From NCBI RefSeq assembly GCF_014472395.1, contig NZ_JACSZW010000002.1, forward strand, positions 124,001 through 188,000: a stretch of 64,000 bases of DNA, read 5' to 3'. Within the stretch, counting starts at the first letter, position 1; every line of letters starts with the position of its first letter. Both the position numbers and the translations under genes were made by a program. The stretch is from Pedobacter sp. N36a. Lineage in GTDB: Bacteria > Bacteroidota > Bacteroidia > Sphingobacteriales > Sphingobacteriaceae. This document shows positions 1 to 8,573 of this stretch, in pieces. The notes beneath the pieces were generated by a model. The model was not told the origin of the DNA. It was given only the letters and a program-made list of their open reading frames with translations, and ran no database searches.

Positions 1-1
1 T

Positions 2-1162
2 GCAGCAGGAGGAACTTCTTTATCTGGCGATGCGGATTATGAAAGCGCCTTGAATGCGGCAAATATTATTGCTGCGGCCGGTGCTGGTAATTATGATGCC
101 CTGCAGCTGGGGAAAATCATGACCGGAAGAAAGGTGCAGTTGAGCCCTTTTATACTGGATCAGTATCAGGGATTTAACGGCAGAACCTCGGAAGAAGACT
201 TGCCAGCTACGCTGGAGCTGCTGCATGCTTATTTTATGGAACCCCGCAAGGATGAGGAGTCTTTTCAAATGCTGATCGGAAGAGCAAAAGAGCAGCTGAT
301 CAATAAAGAAGATAATCGATCACAAGTGTTTATGGACAGCGTGAACCTGGTTTTGGGAAATTACAGCAGTCGTAAAAAGCCGCAAAGCATCAGTCGCCTG
401 GAATCGATCAAGCTAGATCGTGCCTTTGAGATTTACAAAGCACGTTTTGCCAACGCTGCTGCTTTTACCTTCCTTTTTGTAGGTAATATCGATCCCGAAA
501 AAGTTAAACCTTTATTGGAAAAATACCTGGGCTCCCTACCTTCGAAAGGAGCAGTTGAAAAGGCTAAGGATCTTGGAATTAATATCCCTGCCGGTCGGAT
601 TGCTAAAACCGTATATAAAGGCACAGAGCAGAAATCAAGTGTGATCTTAGCCAATTCAGGTGATTTCGACTACAATTTTGAGAACACAATTAAAATGAAT
701 GCAATAGCGGATGCCTTAACTATTCGTCTGACGCGGCGTCTTCGTGATCAGGAGGGAGGAACTTATACCCCGAATGTGCAACTGAGTTTATCCAAATATC
801 CAAAGAGTAGGTTTGCTATGGTCATTTCCTTCGACTGTGCACCGAAAAATGTAGAGAAACTGACTGCTTCTGTGCAGGATGAATTGAACAAAATGAGAAC
901 ATCAGGCCCTTCTCCGGAAAATCTACAGAAGTTTAAAGCCGCGCGTAAAGTGGGACTGGAAACAGGTGCCAGAAACAATGAATTCTGGATGGATTACCTG
1001 GCTTCCCAGCTGATGAACAACGAACCCTTGACACAGTTTTATGATTATGATGCAGCTTTAAATCACATCAGCACAAAGTCAGTTCAGGAAGCTGCTGCAA
1101 AATACATTCAGGATAAAAACTATGTGAAACTGGTTTTAATGCCGGAAAAAACTAACCCTTGA
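2..1162 (+). CDS. M16 family zinc peptidase, C-terminal part (5' end outside window)
   Basis: The reading frame is open from base 2, so the gene starts upstream; about 386 residues are visible. The fold-level pattern is that of the C-terminal half of a pitrilysin-type (M16) peptidase: an alternating helix/strand pattern and the R-x-x-x-GG-x-Y signature (LRDQEGGTY, near 745-770) that contacts substrate in the non-catalytic half of the family. The zinc-binding HxxEH motif belongs to the N-terminal half and is not in this window. Such proteins are normally exported and degrade peptides in the periplasm. The next gene starts 10 bases after the stop, so the two may share a transcript. Family confident; substrate unknown. 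Confidence 0.85.
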   Translation, partial: AAGGTSLSGDADYESALNAANIIAAAGAGNYDALQLGKIMTGRKVQLSPFILDQYQGFNGRTSEEDLPATLELLHAYFMEPRKDEESFQMLIGRAKEQLINKEDNRSQVFMDSVNLVLGNYSSRKKPQSISRLESIKLDRAFEIYKARFANAAAFTFLFVGNIDPEKVKPLLEKYLGSLPSKGAVEKAKDLGINIPAGRIAKTVYKGTEQKSSVILANSGDFDYNFENTIKMNAIADALTIRLTRRLRDQEGGTYTPNVQLSLSKYPKSRFAMVISFDCAPKNVEKLTASVQDELNKMRTSGPSPENLQKFKAARKVGLETGARNNEFWMDYLASQLMNNEPLTQFYDYDAALNHISTKSVQEAAAKYIQDKNYVKLVLMPEKTNP

Positions 1163-1172
1163 TTATAAGAAT

Positions 1173-3461
1173 ATGAAGAAAATCATACAAATAGCCAGAC
1201 TGGAACTTAGTCTGCTATTTTATTCACCAATTGCCTGGCTTATGCTGCTCATCTTATTCGTACAGATGAGTATGGGTTTTACCCCCAGGTTACCTGATTT
1301 GGCACGTGGAGCAGGATTGAATGCGCTCACAGACAAACTGTTTGTCAATATGGAATATGCGGGTGTCCTGAGTGCTATTCTCGATAAATTGTACCTCTAT
1401 ATTCCGTTGATTACAATGGGCATCATTAGCAGAGAAACCAGCAGCGGGAGTATCAAACTGCTGTATTCTTCTCCGGTGAAATTGAGCCATGTAATCTGTG
1501 GGAAATTTCTGGCCATGATGGTCTACAACCTGATGATCATCGGAGTCATTTGCCTGTTTGTGTTGATTGGGGCTATTTATATCCCTCATTTTGACTATCC
1601 ACATATATTAGTGGCATTACTGGCTATTTATTTAATGCTGAACACTTTTGCAGCCATAGGGATTTTTGTATCCAGCTTAACGACTTATCAGGCGGTAGCC
1701 GCGATTAGTACTTTTGTGGTACTGGCTTTTATGAATTACATTGGTAGAGTAGGACAAGGAATTGATTTTATCCGTGACCTGACCCATAGTCTGTCTATGC
1801 CGGACCGTACTGCGAGAATGATGTCAGGATTGCTGAATAGCCGAGATGTCATTTATTATCTGGTAATTTCTGGAATGTTTCTCGCTTTAACGATTACTAA
1901 ACTGGAATTGGAACGGGTATCGAAAACCGTCCTGCAGCAAGCGATTCGGTATGCATTGATTGTGTTGATTGGTTTAACGATTACTTATGTTACTTCCCGT
2001 CAGCAGATGATTGGTTATTACGATGCAACAGCCACCAAGCAGAATACCATCAGTAAAAATACGCAGGAAATCTTAAAAAAAATGGGTGATGAACCTGTGG
2101 AAATGACCGAATATATCAACGGCATGGAAGATTCCTATCATCAGGCAAAGCCGAATCAGCGGATTGCTGACATTGCACGTTGGGAACCTTACCTGCGCTT
2201 TAAACCGAATATTAAGCTGAATTGGGTGTATTATTACGATAGTATTCCCGGGATCACGGAACAATTGAAACAGCAGAATTTCACTTTTAATCATTACGTG
2301 ATGTTTATGTCTAACCTGAATAAACTGGACCTGCGTAAGTTTTTAACGCCTGCAGAAATCAAGCAGAAGATCAACCTGGAAGGTGAAAATGCACGTGTGG
2401 TGATGCAGCTAAAGTATAAGGGTAAAACTACTTTCTTGCGTACCTTTTCTCCTGACAGTTATTTCTGGCCAAAAGAAGCGGAAACTGGTGCTGCCTTGAA
2501 ACGACTGATTGTAAATGCGCCGAAAGTTGTTTTTGCAACGGACGGTTATCAGCGCAGCATGAATAAAATAGGGGACAGAGATTATAAAACCTTGGCAAAT
2601 ACAAAGTTAAGCAGAGGCTCAATGGTAAATCAGGGTTTTGATGTAGACAGTATTTCTTTAGAAAATACAGAGATTCCTGCAGGTATTGCAGCATTGGTGA
2701 TTGCAGATCCTAAAGTGGCTTTTAGTCCGAGGGCTATGGCTAAACTCCAGAAATACATCGATCAGGGAGGAAATCTGATGCTTGCAGGAGAGACTGGTAA
2801 ACAAAGCGTGATCAACCCCCTACTGGATTCCCTTGGTGTGAAGATGATGGAGGGCACTTTGGTTCAGGAAAGTAAAGATTTCTCAAATGACCTGATTACC
2901 CCAAGTTTAGCTGCTGCTGCAGTGGCGATGACTCCGGAATTACAGCCATACTATTTACGGAAATGGGTGGTTTCTATGCCGGGGGCAGCAGCTTTAGCCT
3001 ATAATCCTGAAGGATCTTTTACCGCTCATCCTCTGTTGATGACCAATCCGGAAAGCAGCTGGCTGAAAAATGGAAAACTGGTGCTGGATTCTGCTGCTGC
3101 TGTATTTAATGCGCAGGCCGGAGATCAGAAGGGGAGTTTTCCTACCGCGTTGATGCTGACCAGAAGTCGTCACCATAAAGAACAAAGAATCATGGTTTCT
3201 GGAGATGCCGACTTTTTAAGCAATGCGGAATTTTCAAGGATGAATATGCAGACCATGAACAGCGGTTTTGCTTTAGGCATTTTCAAGTGGTTCGCCTACG
3301 GAGAATTTCCGATAGATACCAGCAGGCCTGATCCAAAAGACAATACGACAACGCTGACCAAAACTAGTGCAAAAACCTTACAGATAATTTATTATGGCGT
3401 AATCCCAGGTGCTTTCTTCCTACTCGGACTAGTGATCCTGATTCGCAGAAAACGTAAATAA
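1173..3461 (+). CDS. GldF/GldG-like fusion: ABC-2 permease plus GldG-type domain
   Basis: A 762-residue membrane protein. Residues 1 to about 260 carry six predicted membrane segments and the ABC-2 type permease pattern (SSGSIKLLYSSP after the second segment, as in GldF). Residues about 280-700 are a soluble periplasmic region of the GldG / ABC-type uncharacterised family, with a final membrane helix near residues 737-755 followed by a basic RRKRK tail. In gliding Bacteroidota GldF and GldG are separate and work with the ATPase GldA; fused Gldg-family proteins occur widely in non-gliding species with unknown role. No ABC ATPase lies next to it here, so its partner must lie upstream of the window or elsewhere. 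Confidence 0.8.
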   Translation: MKKIIQIARLELSLLFYSPIAWLMLLILFVQMSMGFTPRLPDLARGAGLNALTDKLFVNMEYAGVLSAILDKLYLYIPLITMGIISRETSSGSIKLLYSSPVKLSHVICGKFLAMMVYNLMIIGVICLFVLIGAIYIPHFDYPHILVALLAIYLMLNTFAAIGIFVSSLTTYQAVAAISTFVVLAFMNYIGRVGQGIDFIRDLTHSLSMPDRTARMMSGLLNSRDVIYYLVISGMFLALTITKLELERVSKTVLQQAIRYALIVLIGLTITYVTSRQQMIGYYDATATKQNTISKNTQEILKKMGDEPVEMTEYINGMEDSYHQAKPNQRIADIARWEPYLRFKPNIKLNWVYYYDSIPGITEQLKQQNFTFNHYVMFMSNLNKLDLRKFLTPAEIKQKINLEGENARVVMQLKYKGKTTFLRTFSPDSYFWPKEAETGAALKRLIVNAPKVVFATDGYQRSMNKIGDRDYKTLANTKLSRGSMVNQGFDVDSISLENTEIPAGIAALVIADPKVAFSPRAMAKLQKYIDQGGNLMLAGETGKQSVINPLLDSLGVKMMEGTLVQESKDFSNDLITPSLAAAAVAMTPELQPYYLRKWVVSMPGAAALAYNPEGSFTAHPLLMTNPESSWLKNGKLVLDSAAAVFNAQAGDQKGSFPTALMLTRSRHHKEQRIMVSGDADFLSNAEFSRMNMQTMNSGFALGIFKWFAYGEFPIDTSRPDPKDNTTTLTKTSAKTLQIIYYGVIPGAFFLLGLVILIRRKRK

Positions 3462-3462
3462 T

Positions 3463-4254
3463 ATGAACCAATTGTTTGAAAATATTAGCTGGGCATTTCT
3501 CCTCACTATAGGTCGTTATTTTATCATTGCAGGTATCTTTTTTTTAGTTTTTTACCTGCTTTTCCCCAAAAGCTTGCTGCGAAATAAGATTCAAGGCAAG
3601 CTGGCGGGTAAGGCCGATTTCCTACGGGAAATCCTGCATTCTTCGGTATCTAGCCTGGTGCTGGCCATCATGGCCATCATCGCGCTCTCCGAAGGAATCC
3701 GTGGATATACGTTCATCTATACGGATGTGCAGGCGTATCCGATATGGTGGATTCCGGTAAGTTTATTGCTGACCTTATTGGTTCATGACACTTATTTCTA
3801 CTGGATGCATCGGATTTTACACCATAAAAGGTTGTTTAAGGCCACCCACCTGGTCCACCATCAATCTACCAATCCTTCTCCATGGACATCCTATTCTTTT
3901 CATTTTCTGGAAGCTATCGCAGAAGGAGCAGTCATGATTGTATTGGTTTTTGCCATGCCTTTGCATCCCATCACATTAGGATTGTTTGCCCTATCTTCTT
4001 TTGTAATCAATGTTTATGGACATCTGGGCTATGAAATTATGCCTAAAGCTTTCCGAAATACGTTCTTATTCGAGATCGTAAATACTTCTACTTTTCATAA
4101 CCTGCACCACCAGAAGTTTAAAGGAAATTATGGCTTGTATTTAAGAGTATGGGACAGGTGGATGAAAACAGAACACCCGGATTATGTGAAAGACTATGAC
4201 CGAATGCAGGAACAGCGATTTGGGAAATTGCAAAGTGATACTTCAGTTGATTAA
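3463..4254 (+). CDS. Sterol desaturase / fatty acid hydroxylase family protein
   Basis: A 263-residue integral membrane protein beginning one base after the previous stop. It carries the histidine boxes that bind the di-iron centre in this superfamily: HDTYFYWMHRILHH at about residues 108-121, HLVHH shortly after, and NLHHQ near residue 212. Four to five hydrophobic segments surround them. The family inserts oxygen into or desaturates lipids, carotenoids or sterol-like compounds in the membrane; the substrate cannot be told from sequence. The start is well supported by the tight junction with the upstream gene. The cluster ends here at a strong terminator. Confidence 0.85.
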   Translation: MNQLFENISWAFLLTIGRYFIIAGIFFLVFYLLFPKSLLRNKIQGKLAGKADFLREILHSSVSSLVLAIMAIIALSEGIRGYTFIYTDVQAYPIWWIPVSLLLTLLVHDTYFYWMHRILHHKRLFKATHLVHHQSTNPSPWTSYSFHFLEAIAEGAVMIVLVFAMPLHPITLGLFALSSFVINVYGHLGYEIMPKAFRNTFLFEIVNTSTFHNLHHQKFKGNYGLYLRVWDRWMKTEHPDYVKDYDRMQEQRFGKLQSDTSVD

Positions 4255-4280
4255 GAATTAAACCACCAAATTAAACCTGA

Positions 4281-4312
4281 CCCGCATTCTAAATTTTAGA
4301 TGCGGGTTTTTT
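4281..4312 (+). terminator. Rho-independent terminator after the sterol-desaturase gene
   Basis: A GC-rich stem (CCCGCAT paired with ATGCGGG, extended inward by four more pairs past a one-base bulge) is followed directly by six T. It closes the plus-strand cluster 1-4254. The rest of the gap to 4478 shows nothing recognisable. Confidence 0.85.
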
Positions 4313-4477
4313 AACATGCCTTTCTGTTATGGCTTAATGCAATTTTAGGTTGGTATTTAGAAAATGAATAACTCCAATTGACCTACTATAGTGCTACTTA
4401 TTTAGGCATCAAGCTGTTTCTTTAAGCCAAAGTGAGAAAAGAAAATCATAAATCACGCGGGCAGCCCGTTTGCTGAA

Positions 4478-6838
4478 CTATACCATCTCAACTTCTTTCT
4501 CTTCAAAGGCCTCAAATATCTGCGCAATAACGATGTTTCTGGTCATATCTGCATTGGAAATGTCCTTGCACCAGAAGTATATTTTAATATTGCTGTTCAG
4601 CTTACTCACTGGACTGATCATGATCACTGGTTCTTTGTTGATAAAGACATTGTTGTTATTGATAATTAGATCCCTGATTTGGTTCACTACTTCGGTTGAA
4701 TTGAAAGGCTTAGCGATCGTTAGAGAGATGTCTATGCGCATCTGGTTATTGCTCAGCGTCCAGTTGATGATGTTGTTCGATAAAATGGCCCCGTTAGGAA
4801 TAATAACTTCGGCACCCTCTTCAGTGAGCAGGGTACTGGCGCGAACACCAATTTCTTTTACCCTTCCTTTTTTATTACTCAGCTCCACCACATCTCCGAT
4901 ACGGATCGTCTTATCAAAAATAAGAATGATCCCGGATACGAAATTGCTCACAATATTTTGTAAGCCTAGTCCGATACCCACACCAAGTGCGCCAAGGATC
5001 ACGGTGATTTTATCAATTGGAAGTCCGGATGCGGCAACGGCGATCATGAATCCTCCAATGAGCAGTACCAATCGCGTAATCAGTAATTTTGAACGCTGCC
5101 CTTTATTGTCTTCAATGTCGTCGTCACCGGTATCCCCAAAGAAATAAGCAATATATTTCTGTAAAAAGTTGGCGGTCCAGATGATTCCTAAAAACAAGAC
5201 GATGCCCCCAAAGGTAAAGGAGAAGCTTCCGATCGTTCTTTTTTCGGTTAAAACCTCCATTAGAGATTCATACAAGCCGTTGAAAATGTTAAGATTCGTG
5301 GTGAAAATTACGAACCAAATGATGGTTGCACCAACACCGGTAAGCCTTTTAAGACCTGAAATCACCGGATGCCAGTCGAAATATTCAGGATAGCCTTTAC
5401 GGATTCTGCTGCTTTTCATTTGAAGTAAAAATGCTTCCACCAGTACTTTAGCCAGTATGGTTAAGGAAATGGCATTCAGCAAAGAGTTGACACCTGTAGA
5501 ATAGAAAATCTGGGTAAGGGTAAAGCGACCAAAAAGATTGCATAAAATAGCGATAGCGGCAAATATCGTATAGATATAGCCTGTCACCAGGATCATTCTA
5601 TACCTTTTAGCCTGCTCATCCAATTTCCTCAGGATAATGGTGCCATAGACCGTAGAACTGATACTTAGGAACAGCAGCAGCCAGCGCTGAAACCTTGGCG
5701 GCATCCCTAAAAGGCGTAGAAAAACTGGTGCCAGCAACAGTATGGCGAAGACGCACCAATAGTAAAATAGCTGGGAAGAGATTCTTTTTCGGAAAAATAA
5801 CGTCAGCAGAATGGCCAGTAAAATCTGTACCGATTCTATGTATAATGCCGGCGCCTTGAGGTCAAATATCGGTGCCAGGGTAAACAGCATGATAAAGGTA
5901 ATCAGGTAGGGATGAGGATTCAGCAAAGAGAAATCGTCGAGCGCTTCCAATCGGTCGTGCCGCTTCATGCTCCTGAAATTAAAGAACACCCAAAAGAAGA
6001 AAGTCAAGCAGGTAAGGATGAGTAAAACACGGCTGCTGCGGGTGTAAACGAAGTAATAACCGGATATTTCCTGCTCGCCATGGATGAACTTCCTAAAGCC
6101 AACACCTTTGTTTCTACCGTTTGCCGATTCCCAGAGGTAACGGCGCTCTTTTCCAAAAGCTTTGATACTAACTGCATCGAGCTGTCTATCCGTAAGGTAC
6201 ATGAGTTCTTTAATGTTGATCAGGTTGGCTGAAGTTCTGGCCTGTAGGTTGTTTATGGAAAGCGTAGTCGTTTTTAGGAGACTGTCCATCACCAGGTGTT
6301 TTTTCTGAAGCTCTGCAAATTCGTATTTAAACAGGGTACGCATGGAAGGCAGCGTGAAAAGTTTAATCAGTACTGTATCTTTGCGCAGGTTAAGAATTTC
6401 CGTTTTTAGTTCCCTTAATTCTTTCTCATATTCATCAAGATCCGTCAGGCAATCTTTATTGTTGATTTGAAGCTCTTTCAGTAAAGTCTGATCCATCTGC
6501 AGGTTTTGCAGGTTCAGCGTTCTATCAGTTTGAGTGAGTCTGCTTTTAAGCAAAGCAAGCGCCGCCTCATCTTGTGTTAAATGTGTGGCTATCGGAGTCA
6601 GTTTCTTAAAAGAGCTTACCGTAACAGGAACTTTATTGACCGTTTCAAATACTTTTTCAAGATGAGTGAGGTAATCGCTTTTAGTTAGCGTGGCCGAGTC
6701 AGAAAGGATAGAAATGTCCTGATGATCCTGATCTGTAAGCTTGTTTTTCTGCGCAGCAGCAGGAATAGCAAGGCACAGAGCGAATAGTAAGGCGATTGTA
6801 TGGCGTATGGATATGGAAAAAAGATGTCTTTCTGTCAT
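4478..6838 (-). CDS. Large mechanosensitive channel of the MscS family
   Basis: A 786-residue protein from the start chosen here. It opens with a signal peptide (hydrophobic run ending AIPAAAQ), then a long helical periplasmic region to about residue 260, a series of about eleven membrane helices, and a C-terminal MscS core whose pore helix is glycine/alanine rich (GALGVGIGLGLQNIV) followed by the beta domain (RIGDVVEL, GRVKEIGVR, VIIPNG). This is the MscK-like layout: a channel opened by membrane tension on osmotic downshock. An upstream in-frame ATG at 6877 adds 13 residues; I prefer 6838 because the signal peptide then has a normal n-region. Fragments of two other MscS genes lie at 12172 and 42567. 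Confidence 0.9.
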   Translation of the reverse strand: MTERHLFSISIRHTIALLFALCLAIPAAAQKNKLTDQDHQDISILSDSATLTKSDYLTHLEKVFETVNKVPVTVSSFKKLTPIATHLTQDEAALALLKSRLTQTDRTLNLQNLQMDQTLLKELQINNKDCLTDLDEYEKELRELKTEILNLRKDTVLIKLFTLPSMRTLFKYEFAELQKKHLVMDSLLKTTTLSINNLQARTSANLINIKELMYLTDRQLDAVSIKAFGKERRYLWESANGRNKGVGFRKFIHGEQEISGYYFVYTRSSRVLLILTCLTFFFWVFFNFRSMKRHDRLEALDDFSLLNPHPYLITFIMLFTLAPIFDLKAPALYIESVQILLAILLTLFFRKRISSQLFYYWCVFAILLLAPVFLRLLGMPPRFQRWLLLFLSISSTVYGTIILRKLDEQAKRYRMILVTGYIYTIFAAIAILCNLFGRFTLTQIFYSTGVNSLLNAISLTILAKVLVEAFLLQMKSSRIRKGYPEYFDWHPVISGLKRLTGVGATIIWFVIFTTNLNIFNGLYESLMEVLTEKRTIGSFSFTFGGIVLFLGIIWTANFLQKYIAYFFGDTGDDDIEDNKGQRSKLLITRLVLLIGGFMIAVAASGLPIDKITVILGALGVGIGLGLQNIVSNFVSGIILIFDKTIRIGDVVELSNKKGRVKEIGVRASTLLTEEGAEVIIPNGAILSNNIINWTLSNNQMRIDISLTIAKPFNSTEVVNQIRDLIINNNNVFINKEPVIMISPVSKLNSNIKIYFWCKDISNADMTRNIVIAQIFEAFEEKEVEMV

Positions 6839-6895
6839 TGGGTTTATAGGAAGTAGAGAAGAGCGATCCATCGGCATCAGAGCTGCTGGATTTCA

Positions 6896-6903
6896 CAAAA
6901 ATA
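6896..6903 (-). promoter_or_regulatory. Possible -7 promoter element of the MscS gene
   Basis: On the minus strand this reads TATTTTTG, a match to the Bacteroidota -7 consensus TAnnTTTG, about 20 bases before the first possible start (6877) and 57 before the preferred one. No clear TTTG -33 box is seen at the right spacing, so this is tentative. Confidence 0.35.
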
Positions 6904-6949
6904 GTTAATAGATTGTGATAACCCATAAGTTTTGATAGGAAGGATAAAC

Positions 6950-7660
6950 TTCAGAAAATCGTTATTAGGACTAAAAGTGCTAATGTTAGAGCGTGGAGGG
7001 CCTTATGATCATGTTAAAGATTATAATACTGCTCATAAAAATCCCTGGGAAATGGAACATCGCGGCCGTACCACACAAAAACAGAAAAAGTACTATCCGG
7101 TGATTCATCGGGGTTGGGCAGCTGCCGAAGAAGTCATGGATGGCTGGGCAAATGAACAGGACTGTCCTTATACAGAAACCAAACCTTTTACCTGGTGGCG
7201 CAGCTATCGCATGGGTGGCCGCTCTATTTTGTGGGGAAGGCAGTCCTACCGCTGGAGTCCGATGGATTTCGAAGCCAATGAAAAGGATAATGTTGGTGTC
7301 CCATGGCCAATTGGTTATGATGACCTCGCCCCATGGTACGACCATGTAGAGACATTTGCAGGAATTAGCGGCTCTATTGAGCAGCTTCCGCAATTGCCAG
7401 ATGGTCAGTTCTTACCGCCTGGATTCTGATGAATTCCGCTACTGAAGTCTGGCCGGAAGGTATGGGCAGCAGCAGTGGAGAATTGGGGCACAATGTGATG
7501 GACCACCATTATAATATTGGGGCTTCTGGAACTGTAGATGGATTTGAAGACCAATATGTGTACGGTAGAAGAGCGAATGGATTTTACATCCCAAGGTTTG
7601 TTAATCTAGGTGCGATAAACGGGATTACCTGCGTGGTTTTGGTTACCAGGGAGCAGCAAG
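6950..7660 (+). pseudogene. GMC oxidoreductase, truncated, internally deleted and frameshifted
   Basis: The pieces align with a Bacteroidota GMC oxidoreductase, a flavoprotein subunit of a gluconate/sugar dehydrogenase. The extreme N-terminus with the GxGxxG dinucleotide motif is gone; homology starts at GLKVLMLERGG. It runs through GGRSILWGRQSYRW to LPDGQFLPP near 7420. There an internal deletion joins it to ILMNSATEVWPEG, which in intact relatives lies far downstream. One base is missing around 7609-7614 (GGTGCGAT where GGTGGCGAT is expected), after which the frame continues as RDYLRGFGYQGAAR up to about 7660. The substrate-binding/catalytic C-terminal part is absent. No function is expected. 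Confidence 0.8.
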
Positions 7661-7661
7661 G

Positions 7662-8120
7662 CCCAGCTTATTTACGGAGCAGGATCAGTCCTTTTTAGAC
7701 GAAGTAGCCAATACGATACTGCCTGATACGGCTAAGAGTCCGGGTGCAAAAGCGGCAAAAGTTGGCGCATTCATGACGGTTATCGTGGATGATTGCTATG
7801 AAGCAAAAGATCAGAAAGTCTTTAAGGAAGGGATAACACAGCTGGATGCAGCCTGCAAAAAAATGCATGGTACGGACTTTCTTCAAGCAAGCGCTCCACA
7901 GCGCTTGTCCCTGTTGCTCGCATTGGATAAAGAAGCAAAAGACTACCAGGCGAACAAGGGAGATTTGCCTTCTCATTATTTTACGATGATGAAGCAGCTG
8001 GCTTTCTTTGGATATTTTACTTCTGAAGTGGGTGCAACGAAGGCCATGCGTTATGTGGCCGCACCGGGTCGGTTTGAAGGTAGTGTTCCCTATAAAAAAG
8101 GGGATAAATCCTGGGCCTAA
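7662..8120 (+). pseudogene. Gluconate 2-dehydrogenase subunit 3-like protein, 5'-truncated and fused to GMC remnant
   Basis: From SLFTEQDQSFLDEVANTILP onward the frame matches the gluconate 2-dehydrogenase subunit 3 family (Bacteroidota version), ending normally with a KGDKSWA tail. Its signal peptide/Tat leader is missing: the frame runs straight in from the preceding GMC remnant (GYQGAAR then PSLFTEQ), so a deletion has joined the two. The first in-frame ATG is internal, at 7773. In intact loci this small subunit forms a membrane dehydrogenase with the GMC subunit. With both damaged the complex is dead, although a shortened protein from 7773 could still be made. Confidence 0.75.
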
Positions 8121-8130
8121 ATACACCCAA

Positions 8131-8143
8131 ACAAACGTTTGCG
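8131..8143. promoter_or_regulatory. Operator-like palindrome, copy 1
   Basis: CAAACGTTTG is a perfect 10-base palindrome inside ACAAACGTTTGCG. It resembles LacI-family operators and matches the copies at 8299, 12541 and 49124. It lies just downstream of the dehydrogenase remnant, before the terminator, so its relevance to the GH105 operon is uncertain. Confidence 0.4.
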
Positions 8144-8148
8144 TTGAG

Positions 8149-8193
8149 ATATCCCTAGTCTTAAATACTTAAGGCTAGGGATATTTTTGTTTT
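8149..8193 (+). terminator. Strong hairpin terminator
   Basis: ATATCCCTAG pairs with CTAGGGATAT (inner pairs CTTAA/TTAAG, four-base loop), followed by TTTTTGTTTT. It follows the gluconate dehydrogenase remnant and separates it from the GH105 operon. Confidence 0.85.
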
Positions 8194-8298
8194 CCGGTAA
8201 ACGGCTCTGTTTTGTTACATTAATTAGTCTTTAAGCGTAAGATCTATTCCTGAATTATGGAATAGAAAACATGGGATAAAAAACTATTGGTAAATTCT

Positions 8299-8310
8299 GC
8301 AAACGTTTGC
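8299..8310. promoter_or_regulatory. Operator-like palindrome upstream of the GH105 operon, copy 2
   Basis: GCAAACGTTTGC is a perfect 12-base palindrome about 265 bases before the GH105 start. LacI-family regulators of sugar genes bind sites of this kind. The rest of 8194-8573 is an AT-rich leader without an evident gene; it holds no other structure I can name. Confidence 0.5.
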
Positions 8311-8573
8311 GCTATTTCAGTATGCAAATTCTTTTTTTTAACATCTTTCCTGACGTAATATTAGTTATAGAACTGAAATGTTGGCAAAAAAGAAAGCGCA
8401 TGCTCGTTGGTGCTTTGCTTTATGAAAACGATTACATTTTATTCGCTACATTAAGCAGGCTCGAAATGAGATAACGATCAGTACTACATTTATAACGCCA
8501 CAAAATAAACTAACCCAACACAAAATATAGTAGCCAAGCGCTAAATAAATCAACCAAACACCAAATTAAACCA

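Noticed and set aside
4470..5147. Plus-strand 225-residue frame over the MscS gene
   Set aside because: Antisense shadow of a clearly coding region; low-complexity composition and no family pattern.
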